Shown: in pieces, positions 44,839-52,765 of the stretch
Position numbering within the stretch: the first letter of the stretch is position 1
Layout of the letters: the number at the start of each line of letters is the position of its first letter
NCBI GenBank assembly: GCA_040220895.1
Contig: JAVJVY010000008.1
Span: 62,001-126,000, forward strand
Origin: UBA11591 sp040220895
Lineage (GTDB): Bacteria > Bacteroidota > Bacteroidia > Flavobacteriales_E > Vicingaceae
DNA length: 64,000 nt
Direction: 5' to 3'
The notes under the pieces: model-generated
The model's database searches: none
What the model was told of the DNA's origin: nothing
What the model saw: the letters and a program-made list of their open reading frames with translations, nothing else
Program-made: the position numbers and the translations under genes

Positions 44839-44883
44839 GATGATATAAATAGGCATTCCAAGTTAGTTCATTTGGCATAAATA

Positions 44884-45288
44884 ATAAAGTTTACGAAACT
44901 GTTTTATTACAACAAGATAGATGCCTACCAGGTGGAAAACCAGTATCCCGTGCCCCAGACCTTGATCTCAGAAACTCAGGCGATTTACTCGGGTAATCTT
45001 AAAATGAACAATACGCTTCGTTTACCTGATAACATCGACGGGCAAATAACCCTTATTTACCTCGCGCCCGACATCATTCCACAAGGAAGAATCGAGTCCA
45101 GGTTTTCTGTTGACATTGGCTTGAAAAAGAGCATTCAGAACAAAAAAGGCGAGCTATTCCTGAATGCCACAGATGTATTGAATACCCTTGTCATCAGCAA
45201 AAGAATTCAGGGAAATGGGTTCTATTACACCAGTGATGATTTTGCTGAAACACAGGTATTCAGACTTGGGTACTCTTACCGATTTTAA
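44884..45288 (+). pseudogene. 3' remnant of a TonB-dependent outer-membrane receptor
   Basis: The open frame from 44881 (first stop upstream at 44878) to TAA 45286-45288 encodes about 134 residues, starting FTKLFYYNKIDAYQVENQYPVP, and reads as the last part of an OMP_b-brl_3 barrel: RFSVDIGLKKSI, LFLNATDVLNTL, and a C-terminal FRLGYSYRF with the terminal aromatic. No signal peptide, plug or start codon is present; a full receptor has about 790-900 residues. The gene next to it on the left (minus strand) starts 45 bp away, so the 5' part was lost at the junction. Confidence 0.8.
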
Positions 45289-45485
45289 AACCCAATGGGA
45301 TGTAGGTCCACCAATTAGGCTTGTTTTAACCCTCAATTCTCATAGTATTGTTGACTGGCAGTGACTACGTTGAAAGACCGTTTTTTAATCATACCTTTCA
45401 AAAGTCAAATGTTGCGGATATACCTCATTTGCGTTGACACTCCCCGGTAGCGAATTCTCTTAATTGTATTCAGTTGATTTCAGAC
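45289..45485. other. Intergenic region upstream of the D-amino-acid operon
   Basis: No gene. A TTGACA-containing word is near 45433, but no TAnnTTTG element at the proper distance; the promoter is not identified. Confidence 0.35.
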
Positions 45486-45507
45486 ATGAAACATGTCAAT
45501 GTTTCAT
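45486..45507. promoter_or_regulatory. Perfect inverted repeat upstream of the DUF1611 gene
   Basis: ATGAAACAT (45486-45494), spacer GTCA, ATGTTTCAT (45499-45507): two perfect 9-bp arms. The repeat lies 61 bp before the ATG at 45569 and after the TonB remnant. It may be an operator for an unknown repressor or a leader hairpin. Confidence 0.5.
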
Positions 45508-45568
45508 AACTAAATTCTTGGTTCGAGGTGATAGTCTTCTCACTTCGGCGTCACTAACAAAGAATACA

Positions 45569-46645
45569 ATGGCAAAAGCACTGGTTTATTGTGAGAATGA
45601 ATTTTCAAAAGTTGATGGCAAGGTCGCCAATGGCCTGGCACGGCAATCCGACAAGTACGACATAGTCGGCATAATCGATAGCAGCAAAGCCGGATCGGAT
45701 GCCGGTGAAATACTCGATGGAATTAAAAACAGCATTCCAATATTCTCCAGCACGGTCAAGGCAGTTGATAGCCTTGGCTTTGTCCCGGAATATTTCATAT
45801 ACGGCATTGCACCCTTGTCTTCATTCCTCGAATCAGATCAGCGCCAAACATTGATTTTGGCAATGACACTGGGTATGAACATCGTAAATGGCCTTCCCGA
45901 ATTTCTGACCGAAGACAAAGAATTTGTAAGACTTGCTGCCAAACACGGAGTCAAGATCCTGGATGTACGAAAACCACCCAACAAAAAAGATCAGCATAAT
46001 TTTTCAGGGAAGATAAGGCAAGTTAATGTACCAGTCATTGCGGTCATGGGAACGGATTGTGCCGTTGGTAAAAGAACAACAGCTATTTTACTGGTGAATG
46101 CCCTCAGGAACGAAGGCCTGAAAGCAATATTTGTCACAACGGGTCAAACCGGAATCTTGCAAGGTTCAAAATACGGCGTGGCCGTGGATGTATTGACTTC
46201 GGGCTATGCCACCGGAGAAGTGGAAAATGCGGTGTGTCGAGCCAATGAAAAAGAGAACCCCGACATCATCATTGTAGAAGGTCAGGGAGCCTTGAGTCAC
46301 CCGGCTTTTACCTCATCGGTGGCAATTTTGAGAGGTGCCATGCCCGATGGCATCATCATTCAGCATCCGCCAACGCGCAAGAACCATTGCGATTACCCGG
46401 ATTTTCCAATGCCTACATTGAAAAGTGAAATTGAACTCATTGAATCATTCAGCAATACCAAGGTTATTGCCATTACCCTCAACCACGAGGGCATGACCGA
46501 TGCCGAAATTGACATTGCTCAATTGGAATACGAATTAAAATATCGCAGACCCGTTGTCGATGCCTTGAAATACGGCTGCGATAAACTGGTTCAAGCCTTA
46601 AAGCGGGAATTTCCTGAGCTTGAAAAGCGGGAACTCCCAATATGA
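45569..46645 (+). CDS. DUF1611 (DgcN-like) P-loop protein
   Basis: 358 residues from ATG 45569. The longer frame (from 45464) overlaps the inverted repeat and has no family resemblance. N-terminal half: a Rossmann-like domain (VGIIDSSKAGSDAGE, FIYGIAPLSSFLES, NIVNGLPEFL); C-terminal half: a P-loop GTDCAVGKRTTA at 161-172, then VTTGQTGILQGSKYG and VEGQGALSHPAFTSS. DUF1611 proteins include DgcN, a D-glutamate N-acetyltransferase described in marine bacteria, but substrates of most members are unproven. It is the first gene of a coupled operon (its TGA overlaps the next ATG by four bases). Confidence 0.85.
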   Translation: MAKALVYCENEFSKVDGKVANGLARQSDKYDIVGIIDSSKAGSDAGEILDGIKNSIPIFSSTVKAVDSLGFVPEYFIYGIAPLSSFLESDQRQTLILAMTLGMNIVNGLPEFLTEDKEFVRLAAKHGVKILDVRKPPNKKDQHNFSGKIRQVNVPVIAVMGTDCAVGKRTTAILLVNALRNEGLKAIFVTTGQTGILQGSKYGVAVDVLTSGYATGEVENAVCRANEKENPDIIIVEGQGALSHPAFTSSVAILRGAMPDGIIIQHPPTRKNHCDYPDFPMPTLKSEIELIESFSNTKVIAITLNHEGMTDAEIDIAQLEYELKYRRPVVDALKYGCDKLVQALKREFPELEKRELPI

Positions 46646-47700
46646 TAGCGCCTAGGATAGAAATTGATTTGAATAAGATCGGCCAGAACGTCAATTGTTT
46701 AAGAAAACAGTTTGGATCAAAGGGGATAGAATTAATGGGCGTCACCAAAGTAATTGGCGGAAACGTTGCCATTGCAAGGGTACTTGCAAAAAACGGAATA
46801 AACGTGCTTGCCGATTCAAGGATGCGGAACATCAGAAAGATGCGTCGAGCAGGCATTAAGTCAATATTCGTGCTGCTTCGAAGTCCCATGATGAGTCAGG
46901 CACTTGAGGTGGTAAAATTTGTGGATATCAGTCACAACACCGAATACGAGGTCATAAAAAGATTATCAGAAATTTCACTGAAGCGACATACCAAACACAA
47001 GGTAATTTTGATGTTGGAATTGGGTGATCTTAGGGAAGGTATCTTACCCGGCGACATACTTGATTTTACAGAAAAAGTATTGGATCTAAAGGGAATTTCC
47101 CTGGTAGGAATTGGAGCAAATCTTGCCTGTTTCGGAGGAATTGAACCCGATGATAGAAATATGAATGCGCTGTCGGCTATTGTATCCCAGATTGAAAAGC
47201 GATTCGATTTAGAGCTAACCTATGTATCCGGCGGAAGTTCGGCCAATTACAATTGGTCAAGAAGCACAAAGAACATTGATAAGATAAACTACCTGCGATT
47301 GGGTGAAGCTATATTTCTTGGTCGCGAGCCGCTCCAGCGGCTTGCAATACCGGGACTTAATACAGATGCATTTACCTTGATCGCCGAAGTCATTGAATCT
47401 AAAACAAAGCCTTCCATGCCTTACGGTAACAGTTGCCAGGATTCATTCGGTGAATTGCAGCATTTCGAAGATGAGGGAATGATGAAAAGAATAATTCTGG
47501 GAGTTGGCAGGCAGGATGTGAGAATCAGTGGATTGACCCCCAGAAGGAGCATAGAAATTTTAGGTGCGAGCAGTGATCATTTGATCATCAATAAGAAAAA
47601 ACAGAAGATTGAAGTGGGCCAGGAACTGTCATTTGACATGAACTATTCTGCTCTACTCACAGCGATGAGTTCACCATACATTAAAAAAGTAGTGCTATAA
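46642..47700 (+). CDS. Alanine/ornithine racemase family PLP enzyme
   Basis: 352 residues. Fold-type III PLP racemase: Lys36 in LMGVTKVIGGN is the PLP-binding lysine, and the chain contains GGSSANYNW, NYLRLGEAIFLGREPL and VGRQDVRISGL, the pattern of the Orr group (ornithine racemase of amino-acid-fermenting clostridia) rather than of classical Alr. It interconverts L- and D-forms of a basic or small amino acid; the exact substrate is not readable. The gene starts in the stop of the DUF1611 gene and ends one nucleotide before the next gene. Confidence 0.85.
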   Translation: MIAPRIEIDLNKIGQNVNCLRKQFGSKGIELMGVTKVIGGNVAIARVLAKNGINVLADSRMRNIRKMRRAGIKSIFVLLRSPMMSQALEVVKFVDISHNTEYEVIKRLSEISLKRHTKHKVILMLELGDLREGILPGDILDFTEKVLDLKGISLVGIGANLACFGGIEPDDRNMNALSAIVSQIEKRFDLELTYVSGGSSANYNWSRSTKNIDKINYLRLGEAIFLGREPLQRLAIPGLNTDAFTLIAEVIESKTKPSMPYGNSCQDSFGELQHFEDEGMMKRIILGVGRQDVRISGLTPRRSIEILGASSDHLIINKKKQKIEVGQELSFDMNYSALLTAMSSPYIKKVVL

Positions 47701-47701
47701 A

Positions 47702-48379
47702 ATGACGATTCAAGAATATTGTAAAATGGTTGATGAGCGGGAGCGGGAGATCATCGAACTTCAACCAAAAATACCCATCATTGAAAATGCATCACCCTTA
47801 GTGAGCCTCCTGGAAAGTGGACTCGACCTTATCTTCGAACCATCGGTCAAAAGCGATTACCAGTACCTGGTTAGAGAAGAATTGATCGAGAAGATCGGAA
47901 ATATTGCCGAGGCACTCGAAGAACAGGATAAAACGCTCATTATACGCTCGGGCTGGAGATCCTTTCAACACCAGCGCCTGTTATGGGAGAAAAAAGTGGC
48001 CTTTCTTCAAAAAAAAGAACCTGAGCGTTCATTGGAAGAAATTCATAAAACCGTATCTCAATACATTGCGCCTTTCAACAAATCGATGCACGCAACCGGC
48101 GGCGCCGTTGATGCCCTGATCTATGACTTAAATACAGACGATGTGATGGATTTCGGAACCAACCAGGGAATGAAGATCGATTTGAATCAAGAGTGCTACC
48201 CTCACCATCCGGGAATCAGCGAAGCGGCGAAAGCCAGTCGAAAATTACTAATGTCACTGTTCGAACAAGAAGATTTTGTTTGCGATGCCCAGGAATACTG
48301 GCATTATGATTTCGGCAATGCGAATTGGGCCATTGGAAAGAATAAGAAGTTTGCTTTCTACGGCATCATCAAAGAATAG
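47702..48379 (+). CDS. VanX-like M15 family D,D-dipeptidase (cytosolic)
   Basis: 225 residues, no signal peptide. Peptidase M15 signatures: an Arg in IIRSGWRSFQHQ (R82 or R86, substrate or transition-state contact), zinc ligands His130 and Asp137 in SMHATGGAVD, and the catalytic Glu198 with third ligand His201 in EYWHYDFGN. Comparable to VanX, which cleaves D-Ala-D-Ala inside the cell. The gene is the last of the three-gene operon (1-nt gap after the racemase) and converges on the truncated RND adaptor with a 1-nt gap. Confidence 0.85.
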   Translation: MTIQEYCKMVDEREREIIELQPKIPIIENASPLVSLLESGLDLIFEPSVKSDYQYLVREELIEKIGNIAEALEEQDKTLIIRSGWRSFQHQRLLWEKKVAFLQKKEPERSLEEIHKTVSQYIAPFNKSMHATGGAVDALIYDLNTDDVMDFGTNQGMKIDLNQECYPHHPGISEAAKASRKLLMSLFEQEDFVCDAQEYWHYDFGNANWAIGKNKKFAFYGIIKE

Positions 48380-48380
48380 A

Positions 48381-48821
48381 TTATATCCCCCAAATACCTG
48401 CCTTGGCCATGTCGTTCTTCGCTTTGACCAGTGCCAAATCATTGGCAGAGACCACGTTACTGTCGACCAGCTTCTTGGTGTTCTCATATTCGATCTGCTC
48501 AAAATTGACCTCGGCCAGCGCCTTCTGAAGTTCTGCCTGATAGATCATGGGCATTACCTTGAACATTAATTGCCCTTCGTGCACCAATTCACTTTCGTCC
48601 ACATAAATGCCTTGCAAGTACCCTTTTTCCATGGCCCGTAGTTCAATGTGCTGAATTGCATGAAGTTGACAGACATATTCGGCCGTGATGGATGTATCTT
48701 TCTTAAACGGACTGGTCGCGAAGAACACCGTTTCTTCTGTGTGCTCTTTTTCGTTTTTCAATTCGCAAGCCGAGTTGACCAGAATAATTCCGGTGGCCAG
48801 CACGATCAGTAATTTTTTCAT
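48381..48821 (-). pseudogene. Truncated RND efflux periplasmic adaptor, N-terminal remnant
   Basis: 146 residues with a lipoprotein signal (INSAC-like end NSAC at residue 19) and the first part of a MexA/AcrA-type membrane-fusion protein: VQCQLHA-type beta strand (YVCQLHAIQHIELRA), GYLQGIYVDESELVHEGQLMFKV (biotinyl-lipoyl half), QAELQKALAEVNFEQIEYE (start of the alpha hairpin). It breaks off at the helix AKAGIWGI and a stop; intact adaptors have about 370 residues. The break coincides with the 3' end of the VanX-like gene. Confidence 0.85.
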
Positions 48822-49455
48822 GGTTTTATGAATTGACTAATACTAATAAGATTGAATTAAAAAAAAAGTAGATGCGGCTTCACCAATGGCGATGGGCCTG
48901 CAGTAAGATGAATATATCACCTTGACGGACATGGAGTTACGGTCGCCCACAGACCGTTAAATCATAGTCTGAAAACCTGCACTACTAGGTACCTGGGAGA
49001 AACTGTGGCAAAGAAATATTGGAGCGTTGACATGCCTTGGGTGTACATGCCTGATTTTTCGGAAATAAGATTCTCCAGTCCCGAGAGGTAAACTGTTTTT
49101 ACCGGTTTTTGATTTCTGTCGCTATTAACATGACGTTTTTCTTCTTCATTGTTTTCGGCTACTTGATCACCTAACCCTGATTTTTTTCCGTCAGCGGGAT
49201 AAGAAACCGTATTTTCTGATAAATCACTTTGACAAATTGCAATGCAAACGCCGTTATAAGGCAGGAGAAAAGATTCTGTGATTTATGTTCCTTCCCTGCC
49301 AGTCGTTATGCTAAGGGAACTCAACATGACTGACAAAATCAAGCCGATCGAAAAAAGGTATTTCGTCATTAAGGAAAAAATCTGATGACATATGTAGGTA
49401 AAGAAAGTATTTTGCCTGCGAATGAACTGTTAAAAGAAAACGATGTAAATACAGT
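48822..49455. other. Decayed intergenic region
   Basis: About 630 bp with no intact gene. On the minus strand a frame is open from about 49281 to a TGA at 48964-48962 (about 106 codons, without ATG, GTG or TTG in the first two thirds), reading for example NEEEKRHVNSDRNQKPVK and ending VSPRYLVVQVFRL; it may be the 3' remnant of a gene, family not recognised. An ACGGTC/GACCGT stem is at 48939-48957. Short plus-strand frames near 49329-49384 have no family match. Confidence 0.4.
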
Positions 49456-49487
49456 GCCACTGTGGCCCTCATTCAGTGGCCTTTTTT
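49456..49487 (+). terminator. Possible terminator overlapping the msrA stop
   Basis: GCCACTG (49456-49462) and CAGTGGC (49474-49480) pair around an 11-nt loop and are followed by C and T6 on the plus strand. On the minus strand the hairpin sits at the end of msrA but without a T run. The plus-strand orientation would suit a lost upstream gene. Confidence 0.35.
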
Positions 49488-50135
49488 CAATAACTCCGGG
49501 AATTTCTCCTGAAAGCGACGTAACCTGGGAATGGATACATTCCGAACGTAGGAGTTTTCGGGATGTAGTTTTTCGTAATCCTGGTGGTATTCTTCGGCTT
49601 TCCAAAACTTAGTAAAAGGCACAATTTCTGTAGCAATGGGCTGATCGTACATACCTGATGCCGCTAGCTGAATTTTGAAGTTTTCGGCAATGGCTTTTTC
49701 TTTTTCGCTCTGATAAAAAATGATGGATCGGTACTGCCTGCCAAAATCAGGGGCTTGGCCATTAACGGTGGTGGGGTCATGCGATCCGTAATAGACCTTC
49801 ACCAAAGTTTCATAGGATACGACCCGGGCGTCGTAGTAGACCATTACCGCTTCTGCATGGCCTGTTTCTCCTCGTCCTACTTGTTCATAGGTGGGGTTTT
49901 GTTCGTTTCCACCTGCATATCCTGAGACGGCTTCTTTGACGCCTTCCACACTTTCATAAACTGCTTCGACGCACCAAAAACATCCGCTGGCGAAATAGGC
50001 TACATCAAATTTTTGTAGTTCTGCTTCCGACATTTTTTCAATCTTTTCTTCCGGCGCTTTTGACTGGGTGTTGCCATCCAGGCTGCACATGCTAAGTAAC
50101 AGGGAAGCGGTAATGGCAGAGAATAGGTGTTTCAT
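49473..50135 (-). CDS. msrA: Peptide-methionine (S)-S-oxide reductase, exported
   Basis: 220 residues from ATG 50135 (the frame opens 13 codons earlier, but the signal peptide starts here). N-terminal signal (1-16) with Cys17 as a possible, atypical lipid site. MsrA domain: catalytic Cys52 and Cys55 in FASGCFWCVEAVYE, SGYAGGNEQNPTYEQVGRGETGHAEA (consecutive blocks), YYGSHDPTTVNGQ, and DFGRQYRSIIFY. It repairs oxidised methionine in periplasmic proteins. Monocistronic by spacing. Confidence 0.95.
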   Translation of the reverse strand: MKHLFSAITASLLLSMCSLDGNTQSKAPEEKIEKMSEAELQKFDVAYFASGCFWCVEAVYESVEGVKEAVSGYAGGNEQNPTYEQVGRGETGHAEAVMVYYDARVVSYETLVKVYYGSHDPTTVNGQAPDFGRQYRSIIFYQSEKEKAIAENFKIQLAASGMYDQPIATEIVPFTKFWKAEEYHQDYEKLHPENSYVRNVSIPRLRRFQEKFPELLKKGH

Positions 50136-50320
50136 GGTAGTAATTCTTTGTATAATTTGTGGTAGGTTATGCATTAAAGACCCGATGGAAGTGAAAAGAT
50201 AAGAAGAAAATGACTGTGCTTATTCAAGCCAGAGCACATACCCTTTTTTTTCAACCATTTCCTCTAATCCCAATGTTTCCGATCCAACCCTTTGTAGCTC
50301 ACTTATTTTTCAGCTTAACA

Positions 50321-52696
50321 CTACCTTCTTAAGCCTTCACCTTCGTAATTCAGGTCCTCTTTCGACTTGAAATTGTTGAATTTCCATATAAACCCTACAA
50401 ATACTACCGGCTGTTTCCTTCTGATACTTGTTTGTTGATCGATTTCGTCAGAATCGAACGATCGATTTACTTGATATGTGTATAAAATGTCTGTAGCGGT
50501 TATCGAAATTGCCGCACGCTTTTTTAACAATTCTTTTTTAAGACCGGCATTCATGTAGTAGTAGGCTTCACGCTGGCCTTGTGGAGTAATGTATGGAAAG
50601 TAATAGTAAAAGTTAAGTTGGGCTGAAAGACCCCTCTTAAATTTGTAAGTAGTAAAGCCCTTGATATTCCCAGAGATGGCAGTTTTCTGGCCCGAAAAAC
50701 CCAGGTCGCTTGCATCGATGGCAGTGAGGTAAACATTGCCTGTAAGATCCAACTTCCAATTCTTATTGATTTGATTGGACAAGACCACTTCTGCTCCACC
50801 AGACTGCCTTGTATTGAGGTTTGCGATGGTTGTTAGTACGATGCTGTCACCAATTGAATTTTGAATGCTTGTGAATGCATCGTATTTGTATCGGTAGTAA
50901 AGAGTGGTTGTCAGGCTTCTTTCTTTACCTATGACTTGATGGGCCAGTTCAATTGAATGTATTTGTTCGGGCCTGATATCCGGATTACCAGATTCTGCAT
51001 TCCTGGGGTCGCTGAATTCGGGATTTGGGTTCAATTCATCGGCGTCGGGTCTGTTCAAGCGCTTGGAATAGCTCAAGGAGATGTTTTTGTTGTCGTCAAG
51101 TTCATACCCAAGGTGTAGCGTGGGAAACAATTTGAAGTATTTGTTGGGTAAGAGTGAATCTACAGGAGCTAGGAGTTGAGATTTGATTTGTGTCCACTCC
51201 GCGCGCAAACCAATTTTAAAACTCACTTTTTCATAGGATTTATTAAACAGAGTGTATATGGCATGGATTTCCTGATCAAATTGAAATTGAGAAGAATTCC
51301 CACTAAGGTCGTATCGGATATCCTCGTGCACTCGCTCGCCGTTATACCCACTTTCAAGTTCACCATCTTCACCCACAGGTATTGCATGATCTAAGATGAC
51401 TTCTATTTGGTATCCACTTTTTTGAATGAGGTTGTTCAATACCTGCAAATCATTATTAGGAAATTGAAATTGTTGCAGGTATTCGAGGTCTTCTCTTTCA
51501 TTAAAGGCCGAATAGGCTGATTCAAATGAGATAGTGTGATCTTCATTGTTTTTAAAAATATGCTCGAAGGCCAAGTTCACTTCACCCTCTTCTTCAAATT
51601 CATCGTTGATCTGATGGTTTGTAAAAAAATAATCCGGCCCTTCTGACGAATCAAGTCCGGCGATTTCGGCTTCGTTCTTATGAAGCGAATTTTGCAGGTA
51701 GTAGGTTCCAGACAGCTCCAGACTGCTTTGATCATTAAGGTCATAATTCATGCCAAGCAAAAAGTTATGAGCGAGCGCATCGATTTTTGATTTGCCCGTT
51801 TCTTGATAACTTCCGGTTGAATGCTGATTGACGGGATTTTTGAAAAGCCGGCTATCTCCAAATAAGTAGATACCCGCTGAATGGCGAAAACCGTAATTCC
51901 CATATAATCCAAAATCTTCCTTGTTGTAATTCAAATTTACATTGCCATTGTAGCGATTTTCAGTTCCCCCATACAATCCGATTTGTCCTGCAAGACCTTC
52001 AGTGTCGTCTTTTTTTAACACAATGTTGATGATGCCCCCAATGCCGTCCGGGCGGTATTTGGCCGAAGGATTGGTGATGATCTCGACGCGGTCGATCGAA
52101 CTGGCCGGTATTTGCTCAAGAATGGCCGAAGGATTCCTTCTGAGCATGGCCGAAGGTTTTCCGTTGATGAAATAGGTGATATTGGCAGAATTTCGCAAGG
52201 TCACCGCTCCATTTATGTCGACCGATACCGATGGGATGTTTTGGAGTACTTCGGACAATGAACTCGTTTCAGACAAGAGATCCCTTTGCACGTTGTACAC
52301 TGTCTTATCCAGTTCTTTTACGATCATCGACTGTTGTCCGGTGATTTCGACAGACTCCAAGAAAATATCGGAAATCCTCAATTCAATCTTTCCCAGATCG
52401 AGGTCTTTTTTCGAGATGCTAAGTGGTATCGTTTTACTCACAAAACCGATGAACGACAAACGCAAAGTGTAGTCATCCGGTTTGATCGAGTCAAATTGAA
52501 AATATCCAAGGGTATCGCAAATGACACCTGACACAAAGGTGGAATCTGTGCCTTGGCGTAAAGAAATCGTGGCCCCGTACAACGCTTCCCTGCTGGACTC
52601 CTCCACTACTTGACCTTTCAAAACGAACACTTGTGATCGTGCATTTATCCAGCAGAACGTAAAGAATAAAACAAGAAAGCTCGGAATTCGATTCAC
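50321..52696 (-). CDS. TonB-dependent receptor (outer membrane beta-barrel family)
   Basis: 791 residues from GTG 52696. Signal peptide ending ARSQ; a carboxypeptidase-regulatory-like domain at about 27-110 (SGVICDTLGYFQFDSIKP); a plug domain (SLSEVLQNIPSVSVDINGAVTLR, RPDGIGGIINIVL); and a long OMP_b-brl_3 barrel ending VVFVGFIWKFNN, with a short soluble tail. The substrate is unknown, no SusD or siderophore genes are adjacent. The palindrome 52703-52726 sits just upstream of the start. Confidence 0.93.
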   Translation of the reverse strand: MNRIPSFLVLFFTFCWINARSQVFVLKGQVVEESSREALYGATISLRQGTDSTFVSGVICDTLGYFQFDSIKPDDYTLRLSFIGFVSKTIPLSISKKDLDLGKIELRISDIFLESVEITGQQSMIVKELDKTVYNVQRDLLSETSSLSEVLQNIPSVSVDINGAVTLRNSANITYFINGKPSAMLRRNPSAILEQIPASSIDRVEIITNPSAKYRPDGIGGIINIVLKKDDTEGLAGQIGLYGGTENRYNGNVNLNYNKEDFGLYGNYGFRHSAGIYLFGDSRLFKNPVNQHSTGSYQETGKSKIDALAHNFLLGMNYDLNDQSSLELSGTYYLQNSLHKNEAEIAGLDSSEGPDYFFTNHQINDEFEEEGEVNLAFEHIFKNNEDHTISFESAYSAFNEREDLEYLQQFQFPNNDLQVLNNLIQKSGYQIEVILDHAIPVGEDGELESGYNGERVHEDIRYDLSGNSSQFQFDQEIHAIYTLFNKSYEKVSFKIGLRAEWTQIKSQLLAPVDSLLPNKYFKLFPTLHLGYELDDNKNISLSYSKRLNRPDADELNPNPEFSDPRNAESGNPDIRPEQIHSIELAHQVIGKERSLTTTLYYRYKYDAFTSIQNSIGDSIVLTTIANLNTRQSGGAEVVLSNQINKNWKLDLTGNVYLTAIDASDLGFSGQKTAISGNIKGFTTYKFKRGLSAQLNFYYYFPYITPQGQREAYYYMNAGLKKELLKKRAAISITATDILYTYQVNRSFDSDEIDQQTSIRRKQPVVFVGFIWKFNNFKSKEDLNYEGEGLRR

Positions 52697-52702
52697 ATCA
52701 AT

Positions 52703-52726
52703 CTTTTACCGTACTAAAGGTAAAAG
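52703..52726. promoter_or_regulatory. Palindrome at the TonB-receptor start
   Basis: CTTTTACC (52703-52710), 8-nt spacer, GGTAAAAG (52719-52726). On the minus strand it ends 7 nt before the GTG start of the receptor and includes a -7-like TACCTTTA. It could be an operator over the transcription start or a hairpin hiding the initiation region. Confidence 0.5.
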
Positions 52727-52765
52727 AATAGAGTGGAAACAATTATTCTGGCAAGCTGTCAGTAG

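Noticed and set aside
45464..45568. 35-residue N-terminal extension of the DUF1611 frame
   Set aside because: No family similarity, contains the inverted repeat 45486-45507, and an ATG at 45569 matches the family start.
48381..48821. Functional short lipoprotein instead of a truncated RND adaptor
   Set aside because: The sequence stops in the middle of the adaptor alpha hairpin with no matching C-terminal half; no partner pump gene is present.
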